Assembly: GCA_030686995.1 (NCBI GenBank)
Contig: CM060703.1
Location: forward strand, 120,014,861 to 120,078,860
Reading direction: 5' to 3'
Length of the DNA stretch: 64,000 bases
Origin: Artemisia argyi
Lineage: Eukaryota > Streptophyta > Magnoliopsida > Asterales > Asteraceae
Shown here in pieces: positions 11,320 to 24,695 of the stretch. The translations under genes were made by a program, and so were the position numbers. Positions within the stretch are counted from its first letter, which is position 1, and every line of letters starts with the position of its first letter. Under the pieces are notes generated by a model. That model made no database searches and was not told the origin of the DNA. It saw only the letters and a program-made list of their open reading frames with translations.

Positions 11320-11660
11320 ATTGTCAAAATCAGTCCCTGAACTTTCACAAATTGACAAAATTGGTCCCTGGTAAAATAATTTTGAAAGAAAAGTCAACCC
11401 GAGTCCTTTGAAAGTTAAAAATTTATCAAAAACGGTCCTTGGGTAAAAAGTTTGGAGAATTTACATATTTGGTCCTCCAAGTTTGAAAATTGGCAGTTTT
11501 GGTCCTCGAAGTTTAAATTTGGAAAATAACAATTAAGGTCCCTTCGACTATTGATACTTGGCAGGAAAAGCCCTTTAACTAAGATGGGAAAGTTACAAGT
11601 ATATCACTCCGATTTTCAGTTTTGCACAAAATTGGTCCTTGTGGTGTTTAGCTGATATAT
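11320..11660. repeat. Degenerate GGTCC repeat block in the family-A LTR
   Basis: At least seven imperfect units built on TTGGTCCCTG or TTTGGTCCTCGAAGTTTG, spaced roughly 30-45 bases. A related block lies at about 2170-2400 in the other family-A fragment, in opposite orientation as expected. Confidence 0.6.
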
Positions 11661-12126
11661 CAAACGGACCCTTGTATTATTTTCACCCAAATACATAACC
11701 CAAAAACACCTCACCACTCCAGGCCCACTCCAACCCTTATACCCTTTGCCCCAAATCTCTCCCCTAGCCCAAAACCTAACCCTAAACGTTTCTAATAAAA
11801 AAAAGCGCCTTCCCCCTTTCCCTGTTTTTATTTCCTTTTCCCAGTCAAACGTACCCAACCTTCCCCATCCCTGCTATTACCCACAATTCATCCCCCCTCC
11901 TCCAACCCTTCACGTGATACCACTCCATCCCCATCAAAAGCATTCCCCAAGAAGTAGTCACAAGATACCCATGCCAGGTCATTAATCCACAACTCAAAAA
12001 TGGGCGCCAATATACAATCCAAGGGTTGAGGTTCCCCCAAGAGGATCCTGTGGTGGAGATGATATCAAAACAAACACAACAAATACAGGAGAGAGGAAGA
12101 AAAAGGATGAAGCCTATTGGGACTAG

Positions 12127-12135
12127 TATAAAAAG
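12127..12135 (+). promoter_or_regulatory. TATA box of the family-A solo LTR
   Basis: TATAAAAAG follows a conserved CCAATCC/GGGCGCC U3 segment. The 3' LTR carries TATAAATAG at the equivalent place (27258-27267, minus). Confidence 0.55.
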
Positions 12136-13504
12136 AAAACACGTACTGCCATTGAAGGCAATTAGGAAGTAGGTAGTGTTGGAAATAGGTTTAGATTAAT
12201 TATCAGTTTAATGAAAGTTTGAAAAGTTCATTTATGCTACTGTCACCATTTTTTTTCCTGCTTATTTTAGTCCTTAATTCTGTCTTGTATTTGCTTATTT
12301 AAGTTAATCCACTCCTAGTTTACAATTTCCTGTTCGAATTTTAGCTCAATCCATTGTTTTTAGTTTATAAGTTAGACAGATACTCCATTTAGGGGTGTTT
12401 GGATACATGTTTTAGAAAATCTTAAAATGAGAACTTAAGAGATTTCGCTAAAAATCCTACTTCACTTGGTCTTAGCTCAGCTCCTTAAGTAGTTCAAGGT
12501 TAGTGTTGATAATTTTGATAGGTTTTGGTATGCAACAAAGTTTCTTAGGAATTTTCAAGTTTTCTACATCTTTCTTTTTATAACTGTCTTTAAGAAATCA
12601 ATAGGATTTAGGTGCTTTTAGGTGTTTTTAATTGCTCATTCTGGTCCATGTTAGCACACTCTTTAGCTCTGGATAACAACTTTTAGGATCGCAAGTAGTT
12701 TCTACCCATTTTTAACCCACAATGCCTGCTGCTTCAGCAGCTCTTGCAACCCCTTTGATCCAATTTTTAGGCAAGGTAAAGTTAGAATTAGGATTTAAAT
12801 TTTGGATTCACTTATTATTGATAGTATAGGGTTGAAGATTTTGAGCTTAGTTTGTTGTCTTGTGCGCCTTTGAGTAGCTTTTTGAGGCTGCAAAACCACT
12901 CCCTTGAACCTGCAGACTTGCATCACCCTTTTATTTTGCCCAAACAGCTTTTGACTTGGATTTTTAATCTGCTTATTATTAAGCCTTTTTAGCTGAAACT
13001 TGGCATGATTATTGTTGGATTGCCATTCTAGTTGACTGCATTTTTATTTGATTTTTAGAATTTTTCTCACTAGCTTTTGTGTTGCATGAAATCCCCCCTG
13101 TGAGCTTGTTTAGTTTGTTTGTTTTGCTATTTCTAATCTCTGCTTATTACTCTATTTGCCCCTAGCTCAGCTTATTAGAATTTACATTAGTTTATTTAGT
13201 TTAGGTTTAGTGATAAATAGCTTATTTGGATTGGCCATTAGCTTATTGAAGCTTGTGTGCGCTTTTGAGTACTTTTTAATCAAGTTTTTAGTCTTAAAAA
13301 AAATGTTTTTGTTAACTATCAAGCCTTGGGCTTATTTTTAGCTTACTTTTGAATTAAAGAAAAGTTACTCACAAAAAAAATTCTGAACTTCCATCTGTAG
13401 ATGCTTAATTTTGCTCTTTCATGAGATGTTGTAGTTATGAAAAATACTTGTTTTCATGTTTTCAAATAGTTGCAAAAGAAAAAGTTGAAACAAAAATGTG
13501 GGGT

Positions 13505-13585
13505 TCCTGGGATTCGAACCTGGGACAATACCTACACACAGACACCACAACTCACACAGATAACCAATGCACCCTTGGGTCTTTT
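13505..13585 (-). other. tRNA-like module inside the family-A LTR
   Basis: On the minus strand a perfect pol III B-box (GGTTCGAATCC) follows an A-box-like GGTGCATTGGTTA at about the right distance. A T-rich tail lies beyond. The same module, in the same position and antisense to the element, occurs at 17505-17620 and, split by the Copia insertion, at 44592-44623 plus 63440-63510. The T-stem is only partly paired, so this is not a functional tRNA. A tRNA-derived SINE fixed in the LTR lineage is the likeliest source. Confidence 0.5.
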
Positions 13586-14378
13586 GCAACCTAAGTCTCA
13601 CAATCAATTCTTTTGTTATTATTATTATTATTTAGTTCTTAAGCTTATTTATCTAGTTTAGCTTCATTCACTGCTTGTTAATTAGTTTTTTAGCGTTTTT
13701 ATAATTTTATTAGCTTGCTGTTATCATTTAGGAATTTCCAAAAAAATTTCATAATTTTCCAAATAATTTTAGTATTTTTTAACATTTAATTTAGTTTAAT
13801 TAGCTTTTAATTCGTAATAAAAAATATAAAAGTCAAAAAAATGATTTTCTTTCTTTCAAAATTTTCTTTTATCATTAGAAAAGTAAGAAAATTATTTTCA
13901 AGCCCATAGGACTAGTGTAGCATTAAATTCGCGTTTTATTTTGCGCACTCACGTAGTTTTTAATTAACTTTCGCGTTTTAAATTTTAGTTTACGTTTTAA
14001 GGTCCCCAATTTCCTATCATGTTTCCCGTAGTCTTTTAAGTAGATTTTAAGTTTTATTTTCATTTCCTTGTTTAAATTCATGTTTTAGTTACGTTTATTT
14101 TATTTTCGTACGTTAATTTCAATTTATCGTAATTCCACAATACCAAATAATCTCTCAAACCATTCTTACAAGCATTTTAATCACGAATCTCACGATATTG
14201 TCCATTCACACCTCGTTGGGACACGACCCAGGTAATCACTTACCTGTTATCACATATATATATTGTATTCACGAGTTTTCGCAAGTTAAACTTTTCCTAA
14301 AGGTTAATTAGCGAATTCCACTCACATCTACTTTGTGTATATTTTTGATACGCACTCAAAAACTCGATTATCACATAC

Positions 14379-14536
14379 CGATGTGTCATTGCGCTTTTTA
14401 TTATTAGCTCCTGGTTTTGATTCGGATAATCCATTTGTGTTTTCATCATCACATGAAATACAAATAGAGTCTTTTTTCTTTGCGGAATTGTTTTTTTTTT
14501 TATCAATCTTCGACGTTTACTTGCAACTTGTTTAGG
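14379..14536 (-). CDS. Acidic unknown gene, exon C
   Basis: The exon follows a TTACAG acceptor and starts PKQVASKRRRL, a likely nuclear localisation signal. It ends NDTS at the GTATG donor. A run of eleven A residues (about 14491-14501, seen as T) puts the second half one base out of frame. With the shift the frame reads DSICISCDDEN, a SUMO-interaction-like motif, and the exon phase then fits exon D. The homopolymer could be a real mutation or a sequencing error. Confidence 0.45.
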
Positions 14537-14614
14537 CTGTAACGAGACAAAAAAATTTAAACCATTGTTTAGTAAATATACATTAAAAAAACAAATATGT
14601 CATGTTAATTTTAC

Positions 14615-14728
14615 CTCTTCACTGTTTGATATGGCAACAACGGGTGCATCTTTTTCCATTGAAACGATATCTGTAGACTGCAATGATGTCATAGTTTTTT
14701 TAGCTAGTGTGTCATGCTCAAACGTCAT
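14615..14728 (-). CDS. Acidic unknown gene, exon B (possible first exon)
   Basis: Thirty-eight codons from ATG 14728 to a GAG|GTAAAA donor, phase 0, joining in frame to exon C. It ends APVVAISNSEE, a hydrophobic core followed by acidic residues like a SUMO-interaction motif. If exon A is real, the gap to it is too short for a normal plant intron, so B may instead hold the start codon. Confidence 0.4.
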
Positions 14729-14757
14729 ATTATAAAAAGTTTAACGGATTATTGTAC

Positions 14758-14853
14758 CATTTCATCGTCAGAAATAACAATGATTGGGATATTTTTATTC
14801 ATCGCATCATTGGAAGTAGATGGAGTGACATCCTTTGTTCTTCGTTTCAGGAC
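14758..14853 (-). CDS. Acidic unknown gene, possible upstream exon A
   Basis: Thirty-two codons between an AAG acceptor and an ATG|GTACAA donor. The sequence runs VLKRRTKDV, then NIPIIVISDDEM, a strong SUMO-interaction-like motif. The layout (basic patch then motif) repeats that of exon C. Connection to exon B is uncertain because only about 29 bases separate them. Confidence 0.35.
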
Positions 14854-15047
14854 CTTAAAATTCAGTGACAGGATTAACATCAATTAAGTTTATAACCATT
14901 ATTACATAATAATAACATTAAATTATTGAACATAGATAGGCCACTGTTTGTGTGTAAAACGTGTGTATCAAATTAATACAAAGTAATCGTGAGTTGAATT
15001 TATCAATCAACATTTAGGAAAAGGGAGACTTGTAAAAACTAGTAAAT

Positions 15048-15050
<3 letters not shown>

Positions 15051-15129
<79 letters not shown>
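15051..15129. repeat. (AT)n microsatellite left of the TIR element
   Basis: About 40 AT units at a place where the other family-A LTR (43907-43916) has only about five. It borders the TIR insertion. Confidence 0.95.
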
Positions 15130-16825
<1,696 letters not shown>

Positions 16826-17504
16826 ATACCGGGTAAGTGATTACCCGGGTCGTGTCCCAACGAGGTGTGAATGGGCGATATCGTGTGAGATTTTAAGATT
16901 AAAATGCTTGTATGGATGATTTGAGAGATTATTTGGTATTGTGGAATTACGGTAAATTACAAATAACGAACAAAAAATAAAATAAACGCAACTAAACTAG
17001 GAATACAAACAAGGAATGAAAACTAAAACTTAAAAACTACTTAAGATGCTACAGGAATCATAATAGGAAGTTAAGGATCCTTAAAATGTAAGCAAAATTT
17101 AAAAACGTAAAATTTAATTTAAAAAAAAACGCTAGTGTGCAAAATAAAAAGTGAATTTTAAGCTACGCTAGTCCTACGGGTGTAAAAATAATTCTCCTAC
17201 TTTCTAAATGATAAAAGAAAATTTTTGGAAAAAGAAAATATTTTTTTGGCTTTTATATTTTTTATTATGATTTAATTACTATTTAAACTAAATAAAAAGA
17301 TAAAAAAAAAAATACTAAAACTAAATTGAAAATTCTAAAATTTTTTTGGAAAGTAAATTAAGCTAATATTATACAACGAAAAATAAAATGAGGGGGGCAC
17401 AGTAAGAAATAAGCAATAAAGAAGCAATGATAAGCTGGTAAGGTTAAATATGCTAAACTAACAATTACATGTTAAATAAATAATGTTGCAAGGTTTGTTT
17501 GAAA

Positions 17505-17620
17505 AAAGTCCCAAGGGCAGTTGGGAGGTGAGCGTGTGCTTGTGTCTGTGTTGACTGGTAAAAGGTAGAGGTCAGGGGTTCGACCCTTGGCTGCTACTTT
17601 TTTTAAGAAACATTTTTTTT
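17505..17620 (+). other. tRNA-like / SINE-like module in the 3' LTR
   Basis: GTCCCAAGGGCAGTTGGGAGG (an A-box-like start) is followed about 60 bases later by GGGGTTCGACCC (B-box), then TACTTTTTTTAAG and a long T run. CAGGG/CCTTG can pair around GTTCGAC like a T-arm. It is antisense to the LTR. The Copia insertion in the 5' LTR copy falls inside this module. Confidence 0.5.
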
Positions 17621-19518
17621 TTTGGTTCTATCTTTTTACAAACTGTTTGAAAACATGAAATAACCAACTAAAAAAAAGAATTGTATTTGAAATCAACAAT
17701 TAAGATGGGAATTAGCTTATATGCTCAACAGTTGTGGCTAAGTTCTTAAACCATCAAATCTTCAAACTGTTACAAGCACATAGGTTCTCAAAAGGCTTTG
17801 ATTACACTAAATAGCATACAAATCAACTAAACCTAACCTAATGAGAAGAAAACTGACCACGACAAACATTTAGGATGAGAATTAAGGACAAGTTAAGAAA
17901 ATAAGCTAAGCAAACACAACAATAAAACCAGGCTCAGGGGGTTTAATCATACCAAAAACTATCAATTAGCTACTAAGAAAATTTGGAAAACATATATTCT
18001 ACTAGAACACCAACTGAATTCAAACTATGCCAAGTCTCAAAATCTGTTGACTTGTGAAAAAGAAATAAAAAAATTGAAGTACAAAGCTGTTTGAGAATGA
18101 AGAAGAAATGCAGGCCTGCTGCTGTTTTTTATCACTACTTGCAGGGCTTGTTTTTGAACAGATTTGCAGGCCTAATGAGGTATGTTTGAGGCACAAAATA
18201 AGCTAGAAGACCAAAAAGCTAATGCAAGGAAACCTAAAACAAATCAAGCTGACCCACCAAAGAGTTTATATGCCAAATTTCAGACCATAACGAGCTTTTA
18301 TGATATTTCTAAAACCTGTTGGTAAGTGGGCTGTTGAGACAGCTAAGTTAACAAAAGGAATACTTAAAAAAGAAACTATCTAGGGATCAAAATAAGCTAT
18401 CCTAGGGAAAATAAGCTAATCCTAAACTAGGGGAGGACCTAATAAGCTAAGGGAAGCAGATAATAAGTAGTTATCAAAACCTAGAAAGCTCTAACTAGGC
18501 AAAATTCCAACAAAGGGCTGCAACAAAAACAGGACAGACGAGCATATTCAAGGGCCTAACAACCATACAAAAAATTCCTAAAAATTAAATAAAATTACAA
18601 ACTTGAAGACAAGCTGTCAAATATTCTATAAACAAAAAATTAGAGCAAAAGGATTAAAAATGAAGGAATGATAAATACTTTTCTACGGCGTTTGGGACCT
18701 GCTGCAATAGCTATGAAAGTGGGTCGAATTGGTGGATTTTGACAACAAAAAACCAAGACCAGGTTTTAAACAATTGATGCATCCTAAATTGAGCTAGATT
18801 ACATCAAACTCTTGAAGCTAAGATACCTAGTACTAACATCTACCCATTAACTTTTTGTAAAACAGTTTCAAAATATAACATTTTGGAAAGCAAACTAAAT
18901 ATTAGCTAAACTCATTTGCAATTTAAAACTTAATTAGAAACCGTAACAATAGATAACCCAACTAATTTGAAATTGAGTTTTGGGTCAAAAGTGGTCTTAG
19001 GGTGTAACACCCCAACTCGACAAGGGCTAAGATATCATATTCATGGTGTCAAACAGAACATACACAAGCATAAGACTTCAATAATACAAACAGATACAAA
19101 GGTTACAAAGGAATTATAAGGCAAAGAATTACAAAGACAAAAACTAGGATACAAAATATCTAATACAAATGTCTTCAAATCAAGTCTAGTCCGAGGTAAT
19201 TAACAAAAGTTAGGTCTTCTCTAAACTTCCTACTTGCACTCTTCACCCAAAACCTAGCTTCCTTCTAAAACCTGCTGCGAAGAAAAGAATGTGGCTAAGC
19301 TTAAAAAGCTTAGTGAACAGATATAACAACAAAGTAATATGAAACAGAAATGAGGACCAGAAAAATTTTTGCATTGGGGAACTCAAGGCATAATATGAAT
19401 ATAAGGTAAAGGTAACAGTAAAGGTAAAGGTTAAGATTGATCAGTATTCTACCATGAGCAAAACAAATCAAAGAAAATCAAAGTCTTTAGCATATTAACC
19501 ATGTATTCAAAGGGGAGA

Positions 19519-19910
19519 TGATACGGATTCGTATACGAATGGGTAAAACAATAAACCTAGGCGTAACCCTAGCGGCAATCGTTCTTGGCCAACCAAGCAA
19601 CAATCGTCGGTGTTGTTCTCCGGCCGACCGAATGAACAAGAAACAAAGTTGTTTCGAAAGAAAATTCTTTATTCAATTCTAACAATCCAACCAGGGAATA
19701 CAACCCTTTAAATAGGAAAATATGCAAACAAGATAGAAACATAATTCGGAATAAAAGGAAATGATAACAATCAAATAAAAGACTGAAATAAATAACTTGG
19801 ACAGGAAGTTTCGGTTGGATTGGATCTTCAAAACATTCAGCAGACCCTAGCCACTTTCAGTGGGCTCGGCTTGGGTTGGACTACGTGGGCTTCCTCCTTG
19901 ATCCGTATCA
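19519..19910 (-). mobile_element. CRM 3' LTR
   Basis: 392 bp, TGATACGG to CGTATCA. It contains the last ~20 codons of the pol frame (19910-19847) and a TATA-like CTATTTAAAG (minus, 19706-19715). Confidence 0.95.
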
Positions 19911-22117
19911 TCCTCCCCCTCTAAAAAACGACTCGACCCCGAGTCATCATCAAAGTCAGCGTCGGGCGTATACGGAGAGAGGTCCGCAACATTAAAAGTA
20001 GCAGAAACACCATAGTGACCTGGCAAATCCACCTTGTACGCATTATCATTAATTCTCTTCAAGATACGAAATGGACCATCAGCGCGTGGGTTGAGCTTAC
20101 CAAAACGACCCGGGGGAAACCGGGCACGTCTCAAATGTATCCACACAAGATCACCTTCTTTAAAAAGGACCTGCTTACGATGCTTGTTCGCACGAGTTTG
20201 GTATTGTAGATTATGCTTGATGATCTGCTCGCGAACCTGTGCATGTAACTCTTTAATCTGACGGGCACGCTCATCACCCTCAGCACTAAGTGAACCATCA
20301 CCCACCATAGGAGCCAAATCAAGAGGAGTAAAAGGATTCCGTCCATATACAACAAAGAATGAACTACGACCCGTAGAGCTGTGATTGGACCGATTGTATG
20401 CGAACTCAGCCTGTGGTAAAGCAACATCCCACTGTTTTGGTTTATCACCCACCAAACAACGAAGTAAACTTCCAAGACTTCTATTGGTCACCTCGATTTG
20501 TCCATCTGTTTGAGGATGGTGCGAACTACTAAATTTAAGCTTAGCCCCTAATCGCTTCCACAACGTACGCCAAAAATGGCTAACAAACTTAACGTCCCGA
20601 TCAGAAGTGATAGAGCGCGGCACACCGTGTAAGCGCACTATTTCAGCAAAATATAGGCGAGCTACCTGGGAGGCGTCAAATGTCTTAGAACATGGGATAA
20701 AATGAGCCATTTTTGAGAAACGATCAACGACTACCATGATGGAATCTTTCTTGCGTTGTGTTAATGGCAGGCCAAGGACAAAATCAATACTAACGTCTTC
20801 CCAAGGACCTTTAGGCATAGGTAAGGGAGTATAAAGACCCTGATTAGTGTGTTGTGTCTTGGCTATATGGCACGCACGACAACGGTTAATAACTTTTTGC
20901 ACATCTCTAGCCAAGTTGGGCCAAAAAAATCGATCCCCCACCAAGGCGACTGTTTTTGCTCTTCCAAAATGACCAGCAAGTGCACCCTGATGGCACTCTA
21001 ATATAATAGCCTCCCTCGAAGAAGAAACAGGAACACATAAACGACGCCCCTTGAATAGAAAACCATCCCGCCGTACAAAGTCACGAAAAATACCACCATG
21101 ACATTTGTCCCACAACTCCTTAAAATCAGGATCATCCTGATACAAGTGTGCAAAAGGAGCAAACCCCGAAACCTGAAAAGAAGTAGAAGATAATAACGAT
21201 GGGCGACGGCTCAGAGCATCAGCCACTGAGTTGGCTGATCCGGCTTTATGTCGTATGACAAAAGAAAAATCCTGAATTGTTTCCACCCATTTGGCATGCC
21301 GGGGATTCAACTTAGCTTGTCCTTGAATAAACTTGAGAGCTTGGTGGTCGGAATACAAAATAAACTCAGCCGGCAAAAGATAATGACGCCAATACTCGAG
21401 ACTGCGAACAATGGCATAAAATTCTTTATCATACGTGCTATAACGTCGTCTCGTGTCACTGAATTTCTCACTAAAAAAAACAATAGGCCTGTTTAACTGA
21501 CTGAGAACACCACCAATTCCGAGCCCAGAGGCATCGCACTCCACCTGGAAAACGTGTTCAAAGTTTGGCAATGCCAAAACCGGAGCTTCGGTCACAGCAT
21601 TTTTGAGCTGTTCAAAGGCCGATTGGGCTGCTGTATTCCACACAAATTTGCTACTTTTTAAACACTCCGTAATCGGGGCAACAATCGTACTAAACCCCCG
21701 AATGAACCGGCGGTAAAACGAAGCCAAACCGTGAAAGCTACGCACGTCATGTAAGGATGTAGGCGGCGGCCAGGTTGTAATGGCTGAGATTTTTGTTGTA
21801 TCCATACGAATTCCTGTTCCTGAAATCAAATAACCCAAAAAAAGAACTTCCTGAGTTAGAAAGTGACATTTTTTTTGGTTAGCAAATAATTTCTGAGTGC
21901 GTAGAACCAAAAAAATTTCGCGGAGGTGGCGGAGATGTTCAGCTTCATTGTTGCTAAAGACTAAAATGTCGTTGAAATAAACGACGACACACCGACCAAT
22001 AAACGGTTTAAAAATATGATTCATCAACCTCATGAACGTACTTGGGGCATTAGACAACCTGAAGGGCATGACCATCCACTCGTACAACCCATCTCTTGTT
22101 TTGAATGCGGTTTTCAC
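19847..22117 (-). pseudogene. CRM pol: RT C-half, RNase H, integrase
   Basis: 756 codons after the frameshift. RT shows YEWMVMPF and the palm motif read as YFND; YFDD is usual, so the first catalytic Asp is replaced by Asn. RNase H shows VECDASGLGIGGVLSQ and YSDHQALKF. Integrase shows the zinc-finger set (H-x-H in CHQGALAGHFG, then CRACH), core motifs SIDFVLGLP, SITSDRDVKFVS and HPQTDGQIEVTNR, then a C-terminal module with WIHLRRARFPPGRFGKLNP. The last residues (TDQGGSPRSPTQAEPTESG) are encoded by the 3' LTR, and the polypurine tract encodes part of FLEGEDD. Except for the RT change and the upstream breaks, the frame is long and clean. Confidence 0.85.
19911..19928 (-). promoter_or_regulatory. 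CRM polypurine tract (within the coding frame)
   Basis: On the minus strand TTTTTTAGAGGGGGAGGA lies directly before the 3' LTR. It is the expected plus-strand primer and is also translated as part of pol. Confidence 0.85.
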
Positions 22118-24273
22118 TCATCCCCGGGACGCATACGGATCTGATGGTAGCCACTTCGTAAGTCAATTTTAGAAAAGACACTTGCTCCATGAAGGTGGTC
22201 AAGAAGATCATCAAACCGTGGGATTGGAAAACGATACTTGATAGTAATTTTATTAACCGCCCTACTATCAATACACATGCGGAACGTCCCACCTGGTTTA
22301 GGAACAAGTAAAGCGGGTACCGCACACGGACTCATGCTCTCCCGAATAAGCCCTTTCTCCAATAGTTCAGTAACCTGCCTATGCAATTCTGCAAATTCTT
22401 TGGGATTCATCCTATAAGCAGGCTTATTTGGTATACTGGCTCCGGGCAAGAAGTCTATACAATGCTGAATTTCACGTATCATAGGTAACCCGACTGGAAT
22501 TTCTTCAGGGAACACATCTTTAAACTCGTTGAGCAACGGAACCAACGAAAATGGGGTAGCCTCGGTGATGGGGTTTTCTTCGATCATTATCAGCCCAAAG
22601 ACAACCGATGGTGGGGACACCTTTGCAAGCCCCACAAAGTCGGTTTTTGATAGCAACACGCGATCGGGTGGAGCATCTTTCGGGTGTAAGGGTGCTAACG
22701 TGATACTAACGCCATCTTTTTTAAATGTGTAAGTGTTACGATAACCATCATGTTTTACTCGACGGTCGTATAACCATGGACGCCCCAACAAAATATGACA
22801 TGCGTCCATCGGGATAACCTCACACCATAACTCATCCATATACTTATTGCCAATGGAAAATTGCACAAGACAACGGTGAGTAACTTTGACAATATTGCCC
22901 TTTTTGAGCCAAGTAAGTTGATATGGGTCTGGATGATTTTGCATTAGGAGACCCAATTTTTCAACCATGGTGGTAGACACCATATTCTCACAACTTCCGC
23001 CATCAATAATTACAGTGCAAACCTTACCCTTAGCTGTGCACTGAGTACGAAAAATATTAGTTCGGAGCCACGTGGTATCGTCATCTTGATCAAGGACAGC
23101 AGTGTTAAGCAATCTGCGGGTAACAAGGAGCTCACCCCGATCAGGGTAAACAACTTCAGACTCGACCTCGTCTTCAGTGTCATAAATTGGATCAGCTTCC
23201 TCAATAAGTGTGAGGACTTGTTTATTTGGACAATCCCTCTTTAAGTGACCTATTCCTTGACATTTAAAACAACGGAGTGAGGAGGTTGTTGAAGTTGGTG
23301 AGACGCCGGTAAGGGCTGGTGGGTCGGCTTTGATTGGGCCGACCCGAACAGGGGCTGTAGCCGACTGTGGTGCACGGCTAGAAGAGCCAAAACGAGTTGT
23401 TGTTTTCTGTTTTACTGATAACTGTTTTTCCACTTTGAGTGCCAACCTACAAACATCATGAAACGAGTAATATTGTTGCAAATAAACAACATCAGAGATA
23501 TCAGTACGAAGACAACCCAGAAAACGTGCAATAGTTTGTTCTTCGTTTTCCTCTATGCCACAATGCATGCGGACACGTTCAAACTCAGCAATAAATTCCT
23601 CTACCGTAAGGGTTTGTTGTTTGAGGGTGTGAAACTCCACATATGAATCTTGCTTGTGAGTCACGGGCAAGAACTTTTTTTCCATGAGCCGCTTCATCTT
23701 GTCCCATGATTCAACCCGATGTTTACCCTCCCTGTATCTTTGATTTTGCACATGATCCCACCATAAAGAAGCAGACTTTTTTAATCGAATAGCAACGAGT
23801 TTTACCTTGATATGATCAGGTGTGTCACGAAGATCAAATATACGGTCCACCGTGCGTAACCAATCAAGAAAATCATCTGGGCATAAACGTCCTTCAAATT
23901 CTGGGATTTATGTGCGAATACCCAAAGAGCGGATCGGATCAGTCTGTGGTGGTACCGGCGGTGTGTGACGACGGCGTTGTTGTGGTGTTGCTGCGGGCCG
24001 ACGGTGTCGTTGGAGAGGGGTCGGCTGGCGTGGATGACGCTGGTGAAAAAAATTTTTGTATTCATCACCTTCGTTTTCATATTCTTCCACAGCTGAGTCG
24101 GTTGTTGTGTCTTCATACTGTCTTTCGTATCTATTGAATGGATTGATTTCAAGTTCACGAACCCGTTGACGAAGTCTTTCAATCTCGACATCGCGAGGAT
24201 CACGCCCGTCATGCCCGTTGCCTCTAGCGGCGAATCTACGGTCTTGGCGATGATGATCTTCGTTCCCCGACAT
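22114..24273 (-). pseudogene. CRM gag, protease and RT N-half, two breaks
   Basis: Starts at ATG 24273, 10 bases beyond the primer-binding site (MSGNEDHHRQDRR). An Arg/Pro-rich N-terminus is followed by TAA at 23908-23910 in a run of otherwise continuous gag frame. Capsid-like sequence includes SLWWDHVQ and CHC knuckle [14 protein letters not shown] (CX2CX4HX4C). Protease has the atypical active site [13 protein letters not shown] begins PYRMNPKE-like and ends [14 protein letters not shown] then PGDE and TGA. That stop follows loss of one base, and the next frame (22117) resumes with KTAFKTRDG. The two lesions would block polyprotein synthesis. Confidence 0.85.
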
Positions 24274-24283
24274 CTTGAGATAA

Positions 24284-24301
24284 CCTGAGCTTTGAATACC
24301 A
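24284..24301 (-). promoter_or_regulatory. CRM primer-binding site, imperfect tRNA-iMet type
   Basis: TGGTATTCAAAGCTCAGG follows the 5' LTR after two bases. It resembles the initiator-Met site TGGTATCAGAGC with one insertion and one substitution. Confidence 0.55.
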
Positions 24302-24303
24302 CT

Positions 24304-24695
24304 TGATACGGATTCGTATACGAATGGGTAAAACAATAAACCTAGGCGTAACCCTAGCGGCAATCGTTCTTGGCCAACCAAGCAACAATCGTCGGTGTTG
24401 TTCTTCGGCCGACCGAATGAACAAGAAACAAAGTTGTTTCGAAAGAAAATTCTTTATTCAATTCTAACAATCCAACCAGGGAATACAACCCTTTAAATAG
24501 GAAAATATGCAAACAAGATAGAAACATAATTCGGAATAAAAGGAAATGATAACAATCAAATAAAAGACTGAAATAAATAACTTGGACAGGAAGTTTCGGT
24601 TGGATTGGATCTTCAAAACATTCAGCAGACCCTAGCCACTTTCAGTGGGCTCGGCTTGGGTTGGACTACGTGGGCTTCCTCCTTGATCCGTATCA
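24304..24695 (-). mobile_element. CRM 5' LTR
   Basis: 392 bp and near-identical to the 3' LTR. The right flank GGAGA is the target duplication. Confidence 0.95.

Larger units (their letters stand above)
11154..14373 (+). mobile_element. Family-A solo LTR with TSD CATAC
   Basis: A 3,220-bp LTR starting TGATATGTGT and ending ATTATCA, flanked by CATAC at 11149-11153 and again at 14374-14378. It aligns in reverse orientation to the family-A LTRs. Shared parts are the CTCGTTGGGACACGACCC block (about 14211-14228), the terminal TGTATTCACGAG region, the AATGGGCGCCAAT U3 segment (near 12000) and the TATA region. No internal element sequence remains, so it arose by LTR-LTR recombination. It lies within the first intron bases after exon C of the minus-strand acidic gene, and the TSD sequence is that gene's splice donor GTATG read on the plus strand. 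Confidence 0.88.
19519..24695 (-). mobile_element. CRM-like Ty3/gypsy chromovirus, young, TSD GGAGA
   Basis: A 5.2-kb element with 392-bp LTRs that I can distinguish at only one base (19620 versus 24415). GGAGA duplications lie at 19514-19518 and 24696-24700. LTR ends form an inverted repeat (TGATACGGAT ... ATCCGTATCA). Order on the minus strand is gag, protease, RT, RNase H, integrase, with the reading frame ending inside the 3' LTR. That layout, and the integrase tail motif RFGKLNPRADGPF then ADLSPY, are features I associate with the CRM (centromeric retrotransposon) clade. It inserted into solo LTR C. Confidence 0.85.

Noticed and set aside
13505..13585. Functional tRNA gene
   Set aside because: B-box is good but acceptor and T stems do not pair and no anticodon arm is evident.
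19847..24381. Start of CRM gag upstream inside the 5' LTR (frame opens at 24381)
   Set aside because: The ATG at 24273 just after the primer site is the sensible start. The LTR part would precede or overlap the RNA start.
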